Of a stretch of DNA of 64,000 nt, positions 9,128 through 16,290 are shown piece by piece (positions within the stretch are counted from its first letter, which is position 1; each line of letters opens with the position of its first letter). This DNA comes from Halobacteriales archaeon QH_8_64_26. Lineage in GTDB: Archaea > Halobacteriota > Halobacteria > Halobacteriales > Halococcaceae. The translations under genes were made by a program, and so were the position numbers. Under the pieces are notes generated by a model. It had not been told where the DNA came from, ran no database searches, and was given only the letters and a program-made list of their open reading frames with translations. Where the stretch lies: contig PXRA01000007.1 in assembly GCA_003021725.1 (NCBI GenBank), forward strand, positions 51,904-115,903. The letters run 5' to 3'.

Positions 9128-9979
9128 ATGTTCGAACCGCGCGTGGCGCTGGCGAGCCTCAGTGGGGCCGCCGACGCGAAGTGGGCTCGGGCGGGAGAGG
9201 ACCACGCTGGCGCCGCCTTTCTCGGCGGGATCGCGCTCTGTGCGGGCACTCGCAGCGCGGCCCGCCGGATGGTCGGGGAGCGCGACCGCGAGGAGTTCCT
9301 GCCGGATGATCCCCTCCAGTTCGTCGACCGCGAACTGTCGAAACTGGAAGCGGCCCCGCTCACCGCGGGGATCAACGTCCGCAGCGCGAAACGCGCGCCC
9401 TTACAGGCGGTCGGGGAGGTCTGTGCGAACCGCGGCGCGATCTGTGAGCTAAACGCCCACTGTCGCCAACCCGAGCTCTGTGCGGCCGGCGTCGGCGAGA
9501 CGCTGCTCCGGGACGCCCACCGCCTCTGTGAGGGCGTCGAGACCGTCGCGGCGACCGGCACAGGAGTTTCAGTAAAGGTCCGTGCGGAAGTGCCGGGCGT
9601 CGAACTCGGCGCGCTCGCGAGCTGGATCGAGGCCGCAGGTGCGGACGCGATCCACGTCGACGCAATGGACTCCGAAGAGGTGATCGCCGAAGTGACCGAG
9701 GCCGCCGACCTGTTCGTGATCGCGAACAACGGGGTCAGGGATCAGGAAAGCACCGAGGAGTACCTCGCCTATGGTGCGGATGCCGTGAGCGTCGGGCGGG
9801 CGAGCGACCGGCCGGCGGTCCTCCGGGAGATCCATGAGACGGTAGAGACCTGGTTCGACGGACGAGACGGCACTGCCAGGAACGGGAATCGAGTACGGGG
9901 GGCCGAACCCGGCGCCGAGGGGCTCGAAGCTGACCGTGGGGCAGCCGAGCGCGACGCGGAAGCCGAGCCCCGAGGATGA
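9128..9979 (+). CDS. TIM-barrel (dihydrouridine-synthase-like) enzyme
   Basis: A 283-residue protein whose first ~245 residues resemble FMN TIM-barrel enzymes of the dihydroorotate dehydrogenase/tRNA-dihydrouridine synthase class. Visible segments are ICELNAHCRQPELC, GVSVKVRAEVPG, GADAIHVDAMDS, LFVIANNGVRD and YGADAVSVGRAS, the last two matching the phosphate/FMN-binding end of such barrels. The tail after residue 245 is low-complexity (E, A, G, R). It overlaps the CitG-like gene by ATGA, so the two are probably co-translated. Function is unknown; I would not assume tRNA modification given its partners. Confidence 0.75.
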   Translation: MFEPRVALASLSGAADAKWARAGEDHAGAAFLGGIALCAGTRSAARRMVGERDREEFLPDDPLQFVDRELSKLEAAPLTAGINVRSAKRAPLQAVGEVCANRGAICELNAHCRQPELCAAGVGETLLRDAHRLCEGVETVAATGTGVSVKVRAEVPGVELGALASWIEAAGADAIHVDAMDSEEVIAEVTEAADLFVIANNGVRDQESTEEYLAYGADAVSVGRASDRPAVLREIHETVETWFDGRDGTARNGNRVRGAEPGAEGLEADRGAAERDAEAEPRG

Positions 9980-10890
9980 CCGACCCGAGCGATCCGGCCG
10001 ACCAGAGCGAGCCTTCCGATCCGATCGATCCGGACACACCCGGAACACCCAGAACGTCCGCCGAGAACGCCCAGCTCGCCCTGTTGCTCGAAGTCGCTGG
10101 CACCCCGAAACCGGGCAACGTGGACAGGAAACGCGAGTACGCTGACCTCCGCTTCGAGCACTTCCTGGCAGGTGCGGTCGGGGCGCGCGAGGGTCTGACG
10201 ATAGCCACGGCGGACGAACCGGTGGGCGAGGCCTTCGAGCACGCGATCGAGGGGATGGCGACCCAGCGCGGCGGGAACACCCACTTCGGCGCGCTGCTGT
10301 TGCTCTGTCCGCTCGCGCGGGCCGCCGCGGCCGAGGACCTCACGCCGGGGGGCACGGCCGCGGTCGTCGCCTCGACGACGGTCGAGGACGCCGCGGCGTT
10401 CTACCGAGCGTTCGAGCACGTCGACGTCGCGGTCGCCGAACCCCCCGACGCGATCGATTCGCTCGACGTTCGCCGCGGGGAAGCGGCGATCCCGGCGCTG
10501 TGTGAGCGTGACCTGACGCTGTTCGACGTAATGGAACTCAGCGCGGAGCGCGACGGCGTCGCCCGCGAGTGGGTCTCTCGGTTCGAGCGCAGCTTTCGCC
10601 TCGCCGATCGCCTCGCAGCGCTCGACGGCCCAGTGATCGAGCGAACCTCCCAGGCCTACCTCGAAGCGCTCGCCGCCGAACCCGACACCTTCGTCGCGAT
10701 CAACCACGACGGTGAGACCGCCCGCGAGGTCACCGACCGTGCTGGGGCGGTGCTGGCGGGCGAGGAGGACTCGGGGGAGGTAGAACGGTTCGCCGACGAG
10801 CTGATCGAACGGGAGATCAACCCCGGAACGACCGCCGACGTCACTGCTGGGGGGCTGTTCATCGCCCTGGAACGCGGGCTCGAAATATGA
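9976..10890 (+). CDS. CitG-like triphosphoribosyl-dephospho-CoA synthase family protein
   Basis: A 304-residue member of the CitG/MdcB family, which in bacteria makes the 2'-(5''-triphosphoribosyl)-3'-dephospho-CoA precursor of citrate lyase or malonate decarboxylase. The family core is visible: LLEVAGTPKPGNVDRKREY, FLAGAVGAREGL, GGNTHFGALLLLCPLA, and TTADVTAGGLFIALERG at the end. No citrate lyase or malonate decarboxylase genes are nearby, so the archaeal role must differ. The start overlaps the preceding gene by ATGA and the stop overlaps the following gene by ATGA. It is therefore the middle gene of a three-gene operon. Confidence 0.85.
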   Translation: MTDPSDPADQSEPSDPIDPDTPGTPRTSAENAQLALLLEVAGTPKPGNVDRKREYADLRFEHFLAGAVGAREGLTIATADEPVGEAFEHAIEGMATQRGGNTHFGALLLLCPLARAAAAEDLTPGGTAAVVASTTVEDAAAFYRAFEHVDVAVAEPPDAIDSLDVRRGEAAIPALCERDLTLFDVMELSAERDGVAREWVSRFERSFRLADRLAALDGPVIERTSQAYLEALAAEPDTFVAINHDGETAREVTDRAGAVLAGEEDSGEVERFADELIEREINPGTTADVTAGGLFIALERGLEI

Positions 10891-11570
10891 CTGGCTCCGA
10901 GCGTGATCGCGAGCCGATGGATATCGACGGCGATCCGAATGGAGACGTCGGCTGGCCGGCCCGCCTCCGGGGAGTCACCGAGTCGATAGTCACCACCCTC
11001 GGGCCGAACGACCGCTGGAACTGCGCGGCGCTCGGCCTGCTGGCCAACGGGGGCCACGAGAACGGAGAAACCGGTAACGGCGACGGAACGACAGCCGAGT
11101 CCGGTTCGCTCGTGACCGCCCGTACCTGGGGTCGGACCCGGACCCGGCGCAACTTCCGCGAGGAAGGCAAGGGCTACGTCCAGTTCGTTCGCGATCCGGT
11201 CGTCTTCACCGAGGCGGCGCTCTCGATTCGCGAGGAGAGTACCCCGATTCTCGACGCGGCGACGGCCTGGGTTCGCGTCGACGTAGAAAGGATCGATGCG
11301 GGCGAGTCCGGCGACACCCAGTGGGTCGAGTGGGCGCTTCGCCCGCGGGAGAAGCGAGTCCACAGCAGGGTCATCCCGACGATCGACCGCGGGCACGGTG
11401 CCGTGATCGAAGCGACGGTCGCCGCCTCGCGGCTCGACGTGCCGGCCTACGATACCGAGGAGCTGTGCGATCGGCTCGCCTACTTCGAAGGCGTCGTCGA
11501 GCGTTGTGGCGGCCCGCGCGAACGCGAGGCCTTTTCCCATCTGATCGAGCTCGTCGGCCGCCAGTGGTGA
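10887..11570 (+). CDS. DUF447 family protein
   Basis: A 227-residue protein of the DUF447 family (flavoprotein-like, split-barrel fold). The pattern RLRGVTESIVTTLGPNDRWNCAALG at the start, GYVQFVRDPVVFTEAAL in the middle, and AVIEATVAASRLDVPAYD toward the end match what I recall of the family. An N-terminal extension and a Gly/Asn-rich insert (about 55-75) are local features. It overlaps the CitG-like gene by ATGA. Members are found in archaea and in methylotrophs with methanopterin-linked pathways. The biochemical role is unassigned as far as I know. Confidence 0.8.
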   Translation: MTGSERDREPMDIDGDPNGDVGWPARLRGVTESIVTTLGPNDRWNCAALGLLANGGHENGETGNGDGTTAESGSLVTARTWGRTRTRRNFREEGKGYVQFVRDPVVFTEAALSIREESTPILDAATAWVRVDVERIDAGESGDTQWVEWALRPREKRVHSRVIPTIDRGHGAVIEATVAASRLDVPAYDTEELCDRLAYFEGVVERCGGPREREAFSHLIELVGRQW

Positions 11571-11583
11571 TCGTCGGCGTCGA

Positions 11584-11810
11584 TCGCGAGGGTTCCCCGA
11601 GGATACCGAGGTCGTGGCCGACCATCTACCGGAGGACGCGCTCGGCGAAGTACTGGAGAACGCGGGTACCCACCAGTACCGACCACCCGACGATGCGGGA
11701 ATGGGGATCTCTCTCGTCCGGTCGATCGTGGAACGTTACGGCGGCGAGATAGGCGTCGCCGACAACGAGCCGACGGAAGCGCGCTTTTCCCTTACGGCTC
11801 CCGGGGCCGC
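11584..11810 (+). pseudogene. Fragment of a histidine kinase ATPase domain
   Basis: One frame reads GFPEDTEVVADHLPEDALGEVLENA, which is the N-box region of a HATPase_c domain. It jumps almost directly to GMGISLVRSIVERYGGEIGVAD, the G2 box and following helix. The intervening D-box and ATP-lid are missing, and no dimerisation or sensor domain is present upstream. It sits between DUF447 and S17e, where no kinase is expected. This looks like the eroded 3' end of a haloarchaeal sensor kinase. Confidence 0.65.
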
Positions 11811-11974
11811 GAGCGACGCCCCAACTCCCGGGTTCCGGACCTTTCGGCGGTCCCCGCAGCCGATAGCCCCCGGAGTACGACTACAGCCGGATCGAGCCGA
11901 TCGGTTCACGGCCGGTATCGGCGACCCGTGGCGGGACGGGCGGGCAGCGTAGCCGGCACGCGGAGAACGAACGC

Positions 11975-11980
11975 TTTTAC
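11975..11980 (+). promoter_or_regulatory. TATA-like box for S17e (leaderless)
   Basis: TTTTAC lies 26-31 nt upstream of the S17e start codon. In haloarchaea this spacing places the transcription start at the ATG itself. No Shine-Dalgarno sequence precedes the ATG. Confidence 0.5.
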
Positions 11981-12005
11981 AGGGTGGCCGTTCTGGGTGC
12001 CAGTA

Positions 12006-12197
12006 ATGCCTATCAAACCGTCCTATATCAAGAAGACCGGGCGCTTGCTCCTGGAGGAGTACCCCGATGCCTTCTCGACGGACTTCGATCACAACAAAGG
12101 CAGCGTCCGTACGCTCACCAATATCGAATCGAAACCCGTCCGCAACCGCATCGCGGGCTACGTCACGCGAAAGCGAAAGACCGAGCGCCCCGCCTGA
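12006..12197 (+). CDS. rps17e: 30S ribosomal protein S17e
   Basis: A 63-residue archaeal/eukaryotic-type small-subunit ribosomal protein. The sequence begins [20 protein letters not shown], continues [21 protein letters not shown], and ends [16 protein letters not shown], matching the archaeal short S17e over its full length. The start is fixed by the conserved N-terminus. The mRNA is probably leaderless (TTTTAC box 26-31 nt upstream). The operon immediately upstream (TIM barrel, CitG-like, DUF447) is on the same strand, but a kinase fragment separates them. Confidence 0.95.
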   Translation: MPIKPSYIKKTGRLLLEEYPDAFSTDFDHNKGSVRTLTNIESKPVRNRIAGYVTRKRKTERPA

Positions 12198-12270
12198 TCG
12201 GGCGTTTCCGACTAGGGGTCTCCGGTCGCGGGGCCGGTTCCGAACAGAGCGGCGTCGGTGCGTGCGGACG

Positions 12271-12276
12271 TTTTAC
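12271..12276 (+). promoter_or_regulatory. TATA-like box for the DUF255 protein
   Basis: TTTTAC is 25-30 nt before the ATG at 12301, the spacing expected for a leaderless haloarchaeal transcript. Confidence 0.45.
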
Positions 12277-12300
12277 CCGTCTCGAGGGCCGACACCGCCT

Positions 12301-14520
12301 ATGAGCAGTACCGACGGGAATCGGTTATCCGAGGAGAAAAGTCCCTATCTCCGCCAGCACGCGGACAATCCGGTCGACTGGCAGCCCTGGGACGAACGGG
12401 CACTAGAAGCCGCGAAGGAACGGGACGTTCCGATCTTCCTCTCAGTGGGCTATTCCTCGTGTCACTGGTGTCACGTCATGGCCGAGGAAAGCTTCGAGGA
12501 CCCCGCTATCGCCGAGATCCTCAACGAGCACTTCGTCCCGATCAAGGTCGATCGCGAGGAACGCCCGGACGTCGATAGCGTCTACCAGACCATCTGTGGG
12601 GCGGTCACCGGCCAGGGTGGCTGGCCCCTCTCCGTGTGGCTCACGCCGGAGGGAAAGCCCTTCTACGTCGGCACCTACTTCCCTCGAAACGAGGGTCACG
12701 GCCGGCCCGGTTTCGCCGACCTGCTTACCAATATCGCGAACTCCTGGGCGGAGAGCCGCGAGGACATCGAGCAACGTGGTGACCAGTGGGCCGAGGCCAT
12801 CAGCGGCGAACTCGAGGACCCCCCCGGAAGCGGCGGGGAACCCCCCGGGGCGGAACTGCTCGCCGACGCCGCGGGGACGATCCTCCGCAGCGCCGATCGC
12901 GAGCACGGCGGGTTCGGAACGGGCCAGAAGTTCCCCCAGACGGGCCGACTACACCTCCTCTTGCGAACCGCCGAGCGCACCGGCCGCGGGGTCGCCGGCG
13001 AGGTGGCCCGCGAGACCTTCGACGCGATGGCCGAGGGGGGCCTGCGCGATCACGTCGGCGGAGGCTTCCATCGATACTGCACCGACCGGGAGTGGGTAGT
13101 GCCCCACTTCGAGAAGATGTTGTACGACAACGCCGAACTCTCCCGGGGGTACCTCGCGGCCTACCAGGCGACCGGCGAGGAAAAGTACGCCGGGGTGGCC
13201 CGCGAGACCTTCGGGTTCGTAGAACGGGAACTCACCCATCCGGAGGGGGGCTTTTATAGCACGCTCGACGCCCAGAGCCGCGCGCCCGATTCGCGCCGCG
13301 AGGAGAGCGGAGACGAGGCGGAAGACCACGACCCTGAGCGCGAGGAGGGGGCGTTTTACGTCTGGACGCCGGCGGAAGTCCGCGTGGCAGTCGACGACGA
13401 GACGAGCGCCGAGCTGTTCTGTGAGCGCTATGGCATCACCGAGGGCGGGAACTTCGAGGGCAAGTCCGTCCTCACCGAAAGTGCGAGTGTCGATCAGTTA
13501 GCCGAGGAACACGACCGGACCCCCGAGGAGATCGAAGCGGACATCGAGCGCGCCCGCGAGCAGGTCTTCGCCGCGCGGGCCGAGCGCCCGCGACCGCCGC
13601 GCGACGAGAAGGTCCTAGCGGGGTGGAACGGGCTGATGATCGCGGCCCTCGCGGAGGGCGCAATCGTGCTGGGCGAGCGGTACGCGAACCCAGCGGCCGA
13701 AGCGCTACAGTTCTGTCGCGAGCACCTCTGGGACGCGGAGGAAAAGCGACTCCAGCGCCGGTACAAGGACGGCGAGGTGAAGGTTCAGGGGTACTTGGAG
13801 GATTACGCCTTCCTCGCGCGCGGCGCGCTCGCCTGTTACGAGGCGACCGGCGAGGTCGCTCATTTGCGATTCGCGCTCGATCTCGCCGACGCCATCGAAG
13901 CGGAGTTCTGGGACGCCGAGGCCGAGACGCTTTATTTCACGCCCGCGGGCGGCGAGGACCTCGTGGCCCGGCCCCAGGAGCTGAGCGACCAATCGACTCC
14001 CTCCAGTACCGGGGTGGCCTGTGAGACGCTCCTGGCGCTCTCGAATTTCGTCAGCCACGATCGCTTCGGGGAGATCGCCGGGGCGGTCCTGGGGACACAC
14101 GCCGATACGATCCGAGCGGACCCGCGGATGCGCGCCTCGCTCGTGCTCGCGGCCGACCGACGGGCGACCGGCTGGCTCGAGTGTACCGTCGCCGCCGACG
14201 CGCTTCCGGAGGTCTGGCGCGAGCGGATCGGCGGGACCTACCTCCCCGACCGGCTGCTTTCGGTACGCCCGCCGACCGAGGAGGGACTGGCCGAATGGCT
14301 CGACGCACTGGATCTGAAAGAAGCGCCACCGATCTGGGCGAGTCGGGAGCAACAGGGCGGGGAGCCGACGATCTACGTCTGTCGGGATTTCACCTGCTCG
14401 CCGCCCGAAACCGACATCGGAGAGGCTCTCGACTGGACCGAGGACCTCGCACCGGCCGATGGGTTGAGCGCGGATTCGGACCTCGTTGATCAAGACGAGA
14501 ACGATGACCTGATACCCTGA
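12301..14520 (+). CDS. DUF255 thioredoxin-domain protein (YyaL/SPATA20-like)
   Basis: A 739-residue cytosolic protein. The N-terminal DUF255 thioredoxin-like domain (about 1-165) carries the signatures [36 protein letters not shown] (CxxC at about 54-57) and [16 protein letters not shown]. The C-terminal two thirds is an (alpha/alpha)6-barrel resembling glycosidases/epimerases ([37 protein letters not shown]). The family is conserved from bacteria to human SPATA20, but its reaction is not established. The ATG at 12301 is chosen because the conserved [16 protein letters not shown] starts there; the longer upstream extension has no similarity and overlaps S17e. Confidence 0.92.
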   Translation: MSSTDGNRLSEEKSPYLRQHADNPVDWQPWDERALEAAKERDVPIFLSVGYSSCHWCHVMAEESFEDPAIAEILNEHFVPIKVDREERPDVDSVYQTICGAVTGQGGWPLSVWLTPEGKPFYVGTYFPRNEGHGRPGFADLLTNIANSWAESREDIEQRGDQWAEAISGELEDPPGSGGEPPGAELLADAAGTILRSADREHGGFGTGQKFPQTGRLHLLLRTAERTGRGVAGEVARETFDAMAEGGLRDHVGGGFHRYCTDREWVVPHFEKMLYDNAELSRGYLAAYQATGEEKYAGVARETFGFVERELTHPEGGFYSTLDAQSRAPDSRREESGDEAEDHDPEREEGAFYVWTPAEVRVAVDDETSAELFCERYGITEGGNFEGKSVLTESASVDQLAEEHDRTPEEIEADIERAREQVFAARAERPRPPRDEKVLAGWNGLMIAALAEGAIVLGERYANPAAEALQFCREHLWDAEEKRLQRRYKDGEVKVQGYLEDYAFLARGALACYEATGEVAHLRFALDLADAIEAEFWDAEAETLYFTPAGGEDLVARPQELSDQSTPSSTGVACETLLALSNFVSHDRFGEIAGAVLGTHADTIRADPRMRASLVLAADRRATGWLECTVAADALPEVWRERIGGTYLPDRLLSVRPPTEEGLAEWLDALDLKEAPPIWASREQQGGEPTIYVCRDFTCSPPETDIGEALDWTEDLAPADGLSADSDLVDQDENDDLIP

Positions 14521-14542
14521 GCATGGACGATCGTCGGCATCC

Positions 14543-14550
14543 TTTTTAAG
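14543..14550 (+). promoter_or_regulatory. TATA-like box of the endonuclease gene
   Basis: TTTTTAAG lies 24-31 nt upstream of the ATG at 14574, consistent with a leaderless transcript starting at or next to the ATG. Confidence 0.5.
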
Positions 14551-14573
14551 GCTGAGAATCGCTGTTTTCGCCA

Positions 14574-15179
14574 ATGGAAAGCAACACCGATTGGACCGAT
14601 TACATCGATGACTACGACGGTATAGAGGAATCCGACTGGTACGACGATCATCGAGACCTTTATGTCCAAATCCCTGACCTCCTAAATCGGGTCCCAGGGA
14701 CGTTTAGCTCTGGTGTCCACATCGAAGGATTAGACGCAACCGATGTCTTCGGTCTCAATGAAGTCCTCGCGTCGAGCGTCGAAAACCAGGTAGTGAACAG
14801 CCTCGATAACCTCAAACCCAGCCTGAATCTCGGGGAGGAATATCGTGACTACGAGTTCGTTCGTCAATCCCAGACGTTTCCCGACGTTCTCCTCACGGAT
14901 AGCTCCGACGCCGATGGTGAGTCGCTGATGGGAATCGAACTGAAATGCTGGTACCTACTCGCTAAGGAGGGCGACCCTAGTTTCCGGTTCAAGACTACGC
15001 CCGCGGCGTGTGCTCCCCAGGATCTGCTCGTCATCTACCCGTGGACGCTCGACAACATCGTTACCGGCTCTCCGGAAATCTTCCGGCCGTTCGTCATGCC
15101 TGCGAAGTTCGCGTCGATGTACGTCGATTATTACTGGCAGGAACTCAAAGACTGGCGATCGACGAACCCGAATAACTAA
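14574..15179 (+). CDS. PD-(D/E)XK restriction endonuclease, N-terminal part
   Basis: A 201-residue protein with a clear PD-(D/E)XK nuclease core: FPDVLLTD (Asp104), then GIELKCWYLL (Glu122, Lys124), then FRFKTTPAACAPQDLLVIYPW. From family memory, this matches type II endonucleases paired with the methyltransferase type found at 16287-17360. The sequence ends soon after DYYWQELKDWRSTNPNN, earlier than expected. The usual C-terminal segment seems to lie at 15859-16290, on the other side of an apparent insertion. The gene is less GC-rich than its neighbours, which suggests transfer. Catalytic residues are intact, but the fragment may be inactive. Confidence 0.65.
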   Translation: MESNTDWTDYIDDYDGIEESDWYDDHRDLYVQIPDLLNRVPGTFSSGVHIEGLDATDVFGLNEVLASSVENQVVNSLDNLKPSLNLGEEYRDYEFVRQSQTFPDVLLTDSSDADGESLMGIELKCWYLLAKEGDPSFRFKTTPAACAPQDLLVIYPWTLDNIVTGSPEIFRPFVMPAKFASMYVDYYWQELKDWRSTNPNN

Positions 15180-15863
15180 TACAGTTTCCGTACGGGGCTC
15201 GCTTCTCCGTCGACCTACTGCTGGCGATTCGCACCGTGACCCAGCAGGAAGCGACTGGAGTCACCATCGTGTAGCTACCTCTCCCTCACGACTCGTTTCG
15301 CTTTTCTTTTCTATCGGCTAGGGGTGTCTCCACTGGTATTCTCTTTTTCGGTCGTGTCTGGTGTTCCAGGGCGTCGACGGAGGGCAGTCCCACTTTCTAT
15401 TTTCTAATAGCCGCTCGCTACGAGTCTCCGTGGCTCGATCCGTCTCTCCACCCTTTCAGCTTTCCTTCTTCGCAAACGGCTTCCTGAAGCAGCTTCGAGA
15501 GAAACATATCGTTTTCATCGAGTATCTCCGCGTCGGTTTCGAGGTGTTTAATGCGGCTTTTCACCCTGTGTGTTACTTGGTAGCGATAATCGTCGGTCAC
15601 ATCGGCTTCTCCGGCGACGATCTCGCGTTCGCGTTTGCTGAGTAACCCACGAGTCCATTCCGATTCCGATTCCGGTCCTGATGACATTATCTCCCCCCTA
15701 CACTCCAAAATCTTAACTCTTACTGTATAAACTAATAGAGTCCGGAAAAAGGGAACCCGTCCAAAAGCGATTCACCGGCATCTAAGACTCCATCCTCTAT
15801 GACTCCATCCGCTCGCCACCTGTTTGACGACATCATCCTCGATGACCCTGGCGTATGCAATAA
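15176..15863. mobile_element. Apparent ~683-bp insertion splitting the endonuclease gene
   Basis: AATAA occurs at 15171-15175 and again at 15859-15863. Removing 15176-15863, and so keeping one copy, joins ...STNPN to KDVIRPENVSHYPNPKTD in frame. This restores what looks like the continuous endonuclease C-terminus. The duplicated AATAA would be a 5-bp target-site duplication. I see no terminal inverted repeats and no transposase; the only credible gene inside is a 96-residue frame on the minus strand (15418-15687). It could be a transposase-less element or a recombinational insertion, and the repeat may be coincidence. Element identity is inferred. Confidence 0.4.
15418..15687 (-). CDS. Small haloarchaeal protein inside the insertion
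   Basis: About 89 residues from the ATG at 15687 (MSSGPESESEW), preceded by a GGGGGGAG purine run that could serve as ribosome binding site. An alternative ATG lies at 15708. The core GLLSKREREIVAGEADVTDD followed by YRYQVTHRVKSRIKHLETDAEIL resembles a motif I recall in small haloarchaeal proteins and in N-termini of some HTH regulators. The helix content and charge suggest a DNA- or protein-binding role, but no function is known. It is transcribed opposite to the surrounding endonuclease pieces. Confidence 0.5.
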   Translation of the reverse strand: MSSGPESESEWTRGLLSKREREIVAGEADVTDDYRYQVTHRVKSRIKHLETDAEILDENDMFLSKLLQEAVCEEGKLKGWRDGSSHGDS

Positions 15864-16290
15864 AGACGTCATCCGACCGGAGAACGTATCGCACTATCCG
15901 AACCCGAAAACGGATTTCATACAGGACGAACCGATGGAGGACTCCGGTAACAACTATGGTCGGTTTCGATCGCGACTGATCGCCAGTCTTCCACCCCACC
16001 CCTCCAGGAATACGTACAGCAAATGAGAGCGCGAGAACTCCTCGGCATTCCGGCCGACCGATGGGCGGAGTTCTTCAAGTCCTATAGCGAGACTACAACG
16101 ATTGCCGAACTGGAGGATATCAACGGTATTGGACCAGGGACGGCTGAAACGTTCGAAGCAGAAGGCTACGCCACTCCAAAAGCGGTAAAAATCGATCTTG
16201 ATCGATGTGTTGAGTGACTTCGAGGGTATCGGTCCGAGTACCGCAGAGGATATCTCGGACGACCTCTCGAACGTCCGGATGAACGACTAG
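15859..16290 (+). pseudogene. Endonuclease C-terminal part with HhH repeats, two frameshifts
   Basis: Three successive frames are needed. The first (open from 15799) reads KDVIRPENVSHYPNPKTD and DSGNNYGRFRSRLIASLPPHP. Near the C-rich stretch 15990-16004 the frame changes to LQEYVQQMRARELLGIPADRW, then AEFFKSYSETTTIAELEDINGIGPGTAETF. At the A5 run 16187-16191 it changes again to SILIDVLSDFEGIGPSTAEDI and ends at TAG 16288-16290. Two helix-hairpin-helix DNA-binding repeats (GIGPGTAE and GIGPSTAE) are visible. Each shift is explained by one missing base in a homopolymer. Separate short frames 15799-16026 and 16023-16217 exist (ATGA overlap) but are better seen as pieces of one gene. Confidence 0.5.

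Noticed and set aside
15772..15999. Minus-strand 75-residue frame over the endonuclease C-terminal part
   Set aside because: The plus strand carries the YPNPKTD and DSGNNYGR segments that resemble the endonuclease family and joins in frame to the upstream piece.
16023..16217. Independent 64-residue HhH protein gene with ATGA overlap
   Set aside because: The ATGA overlap is formally good, but the frame reads open upstream as LQEYVQQM and continues past the stop in another frame; a broken larger gene explains more.
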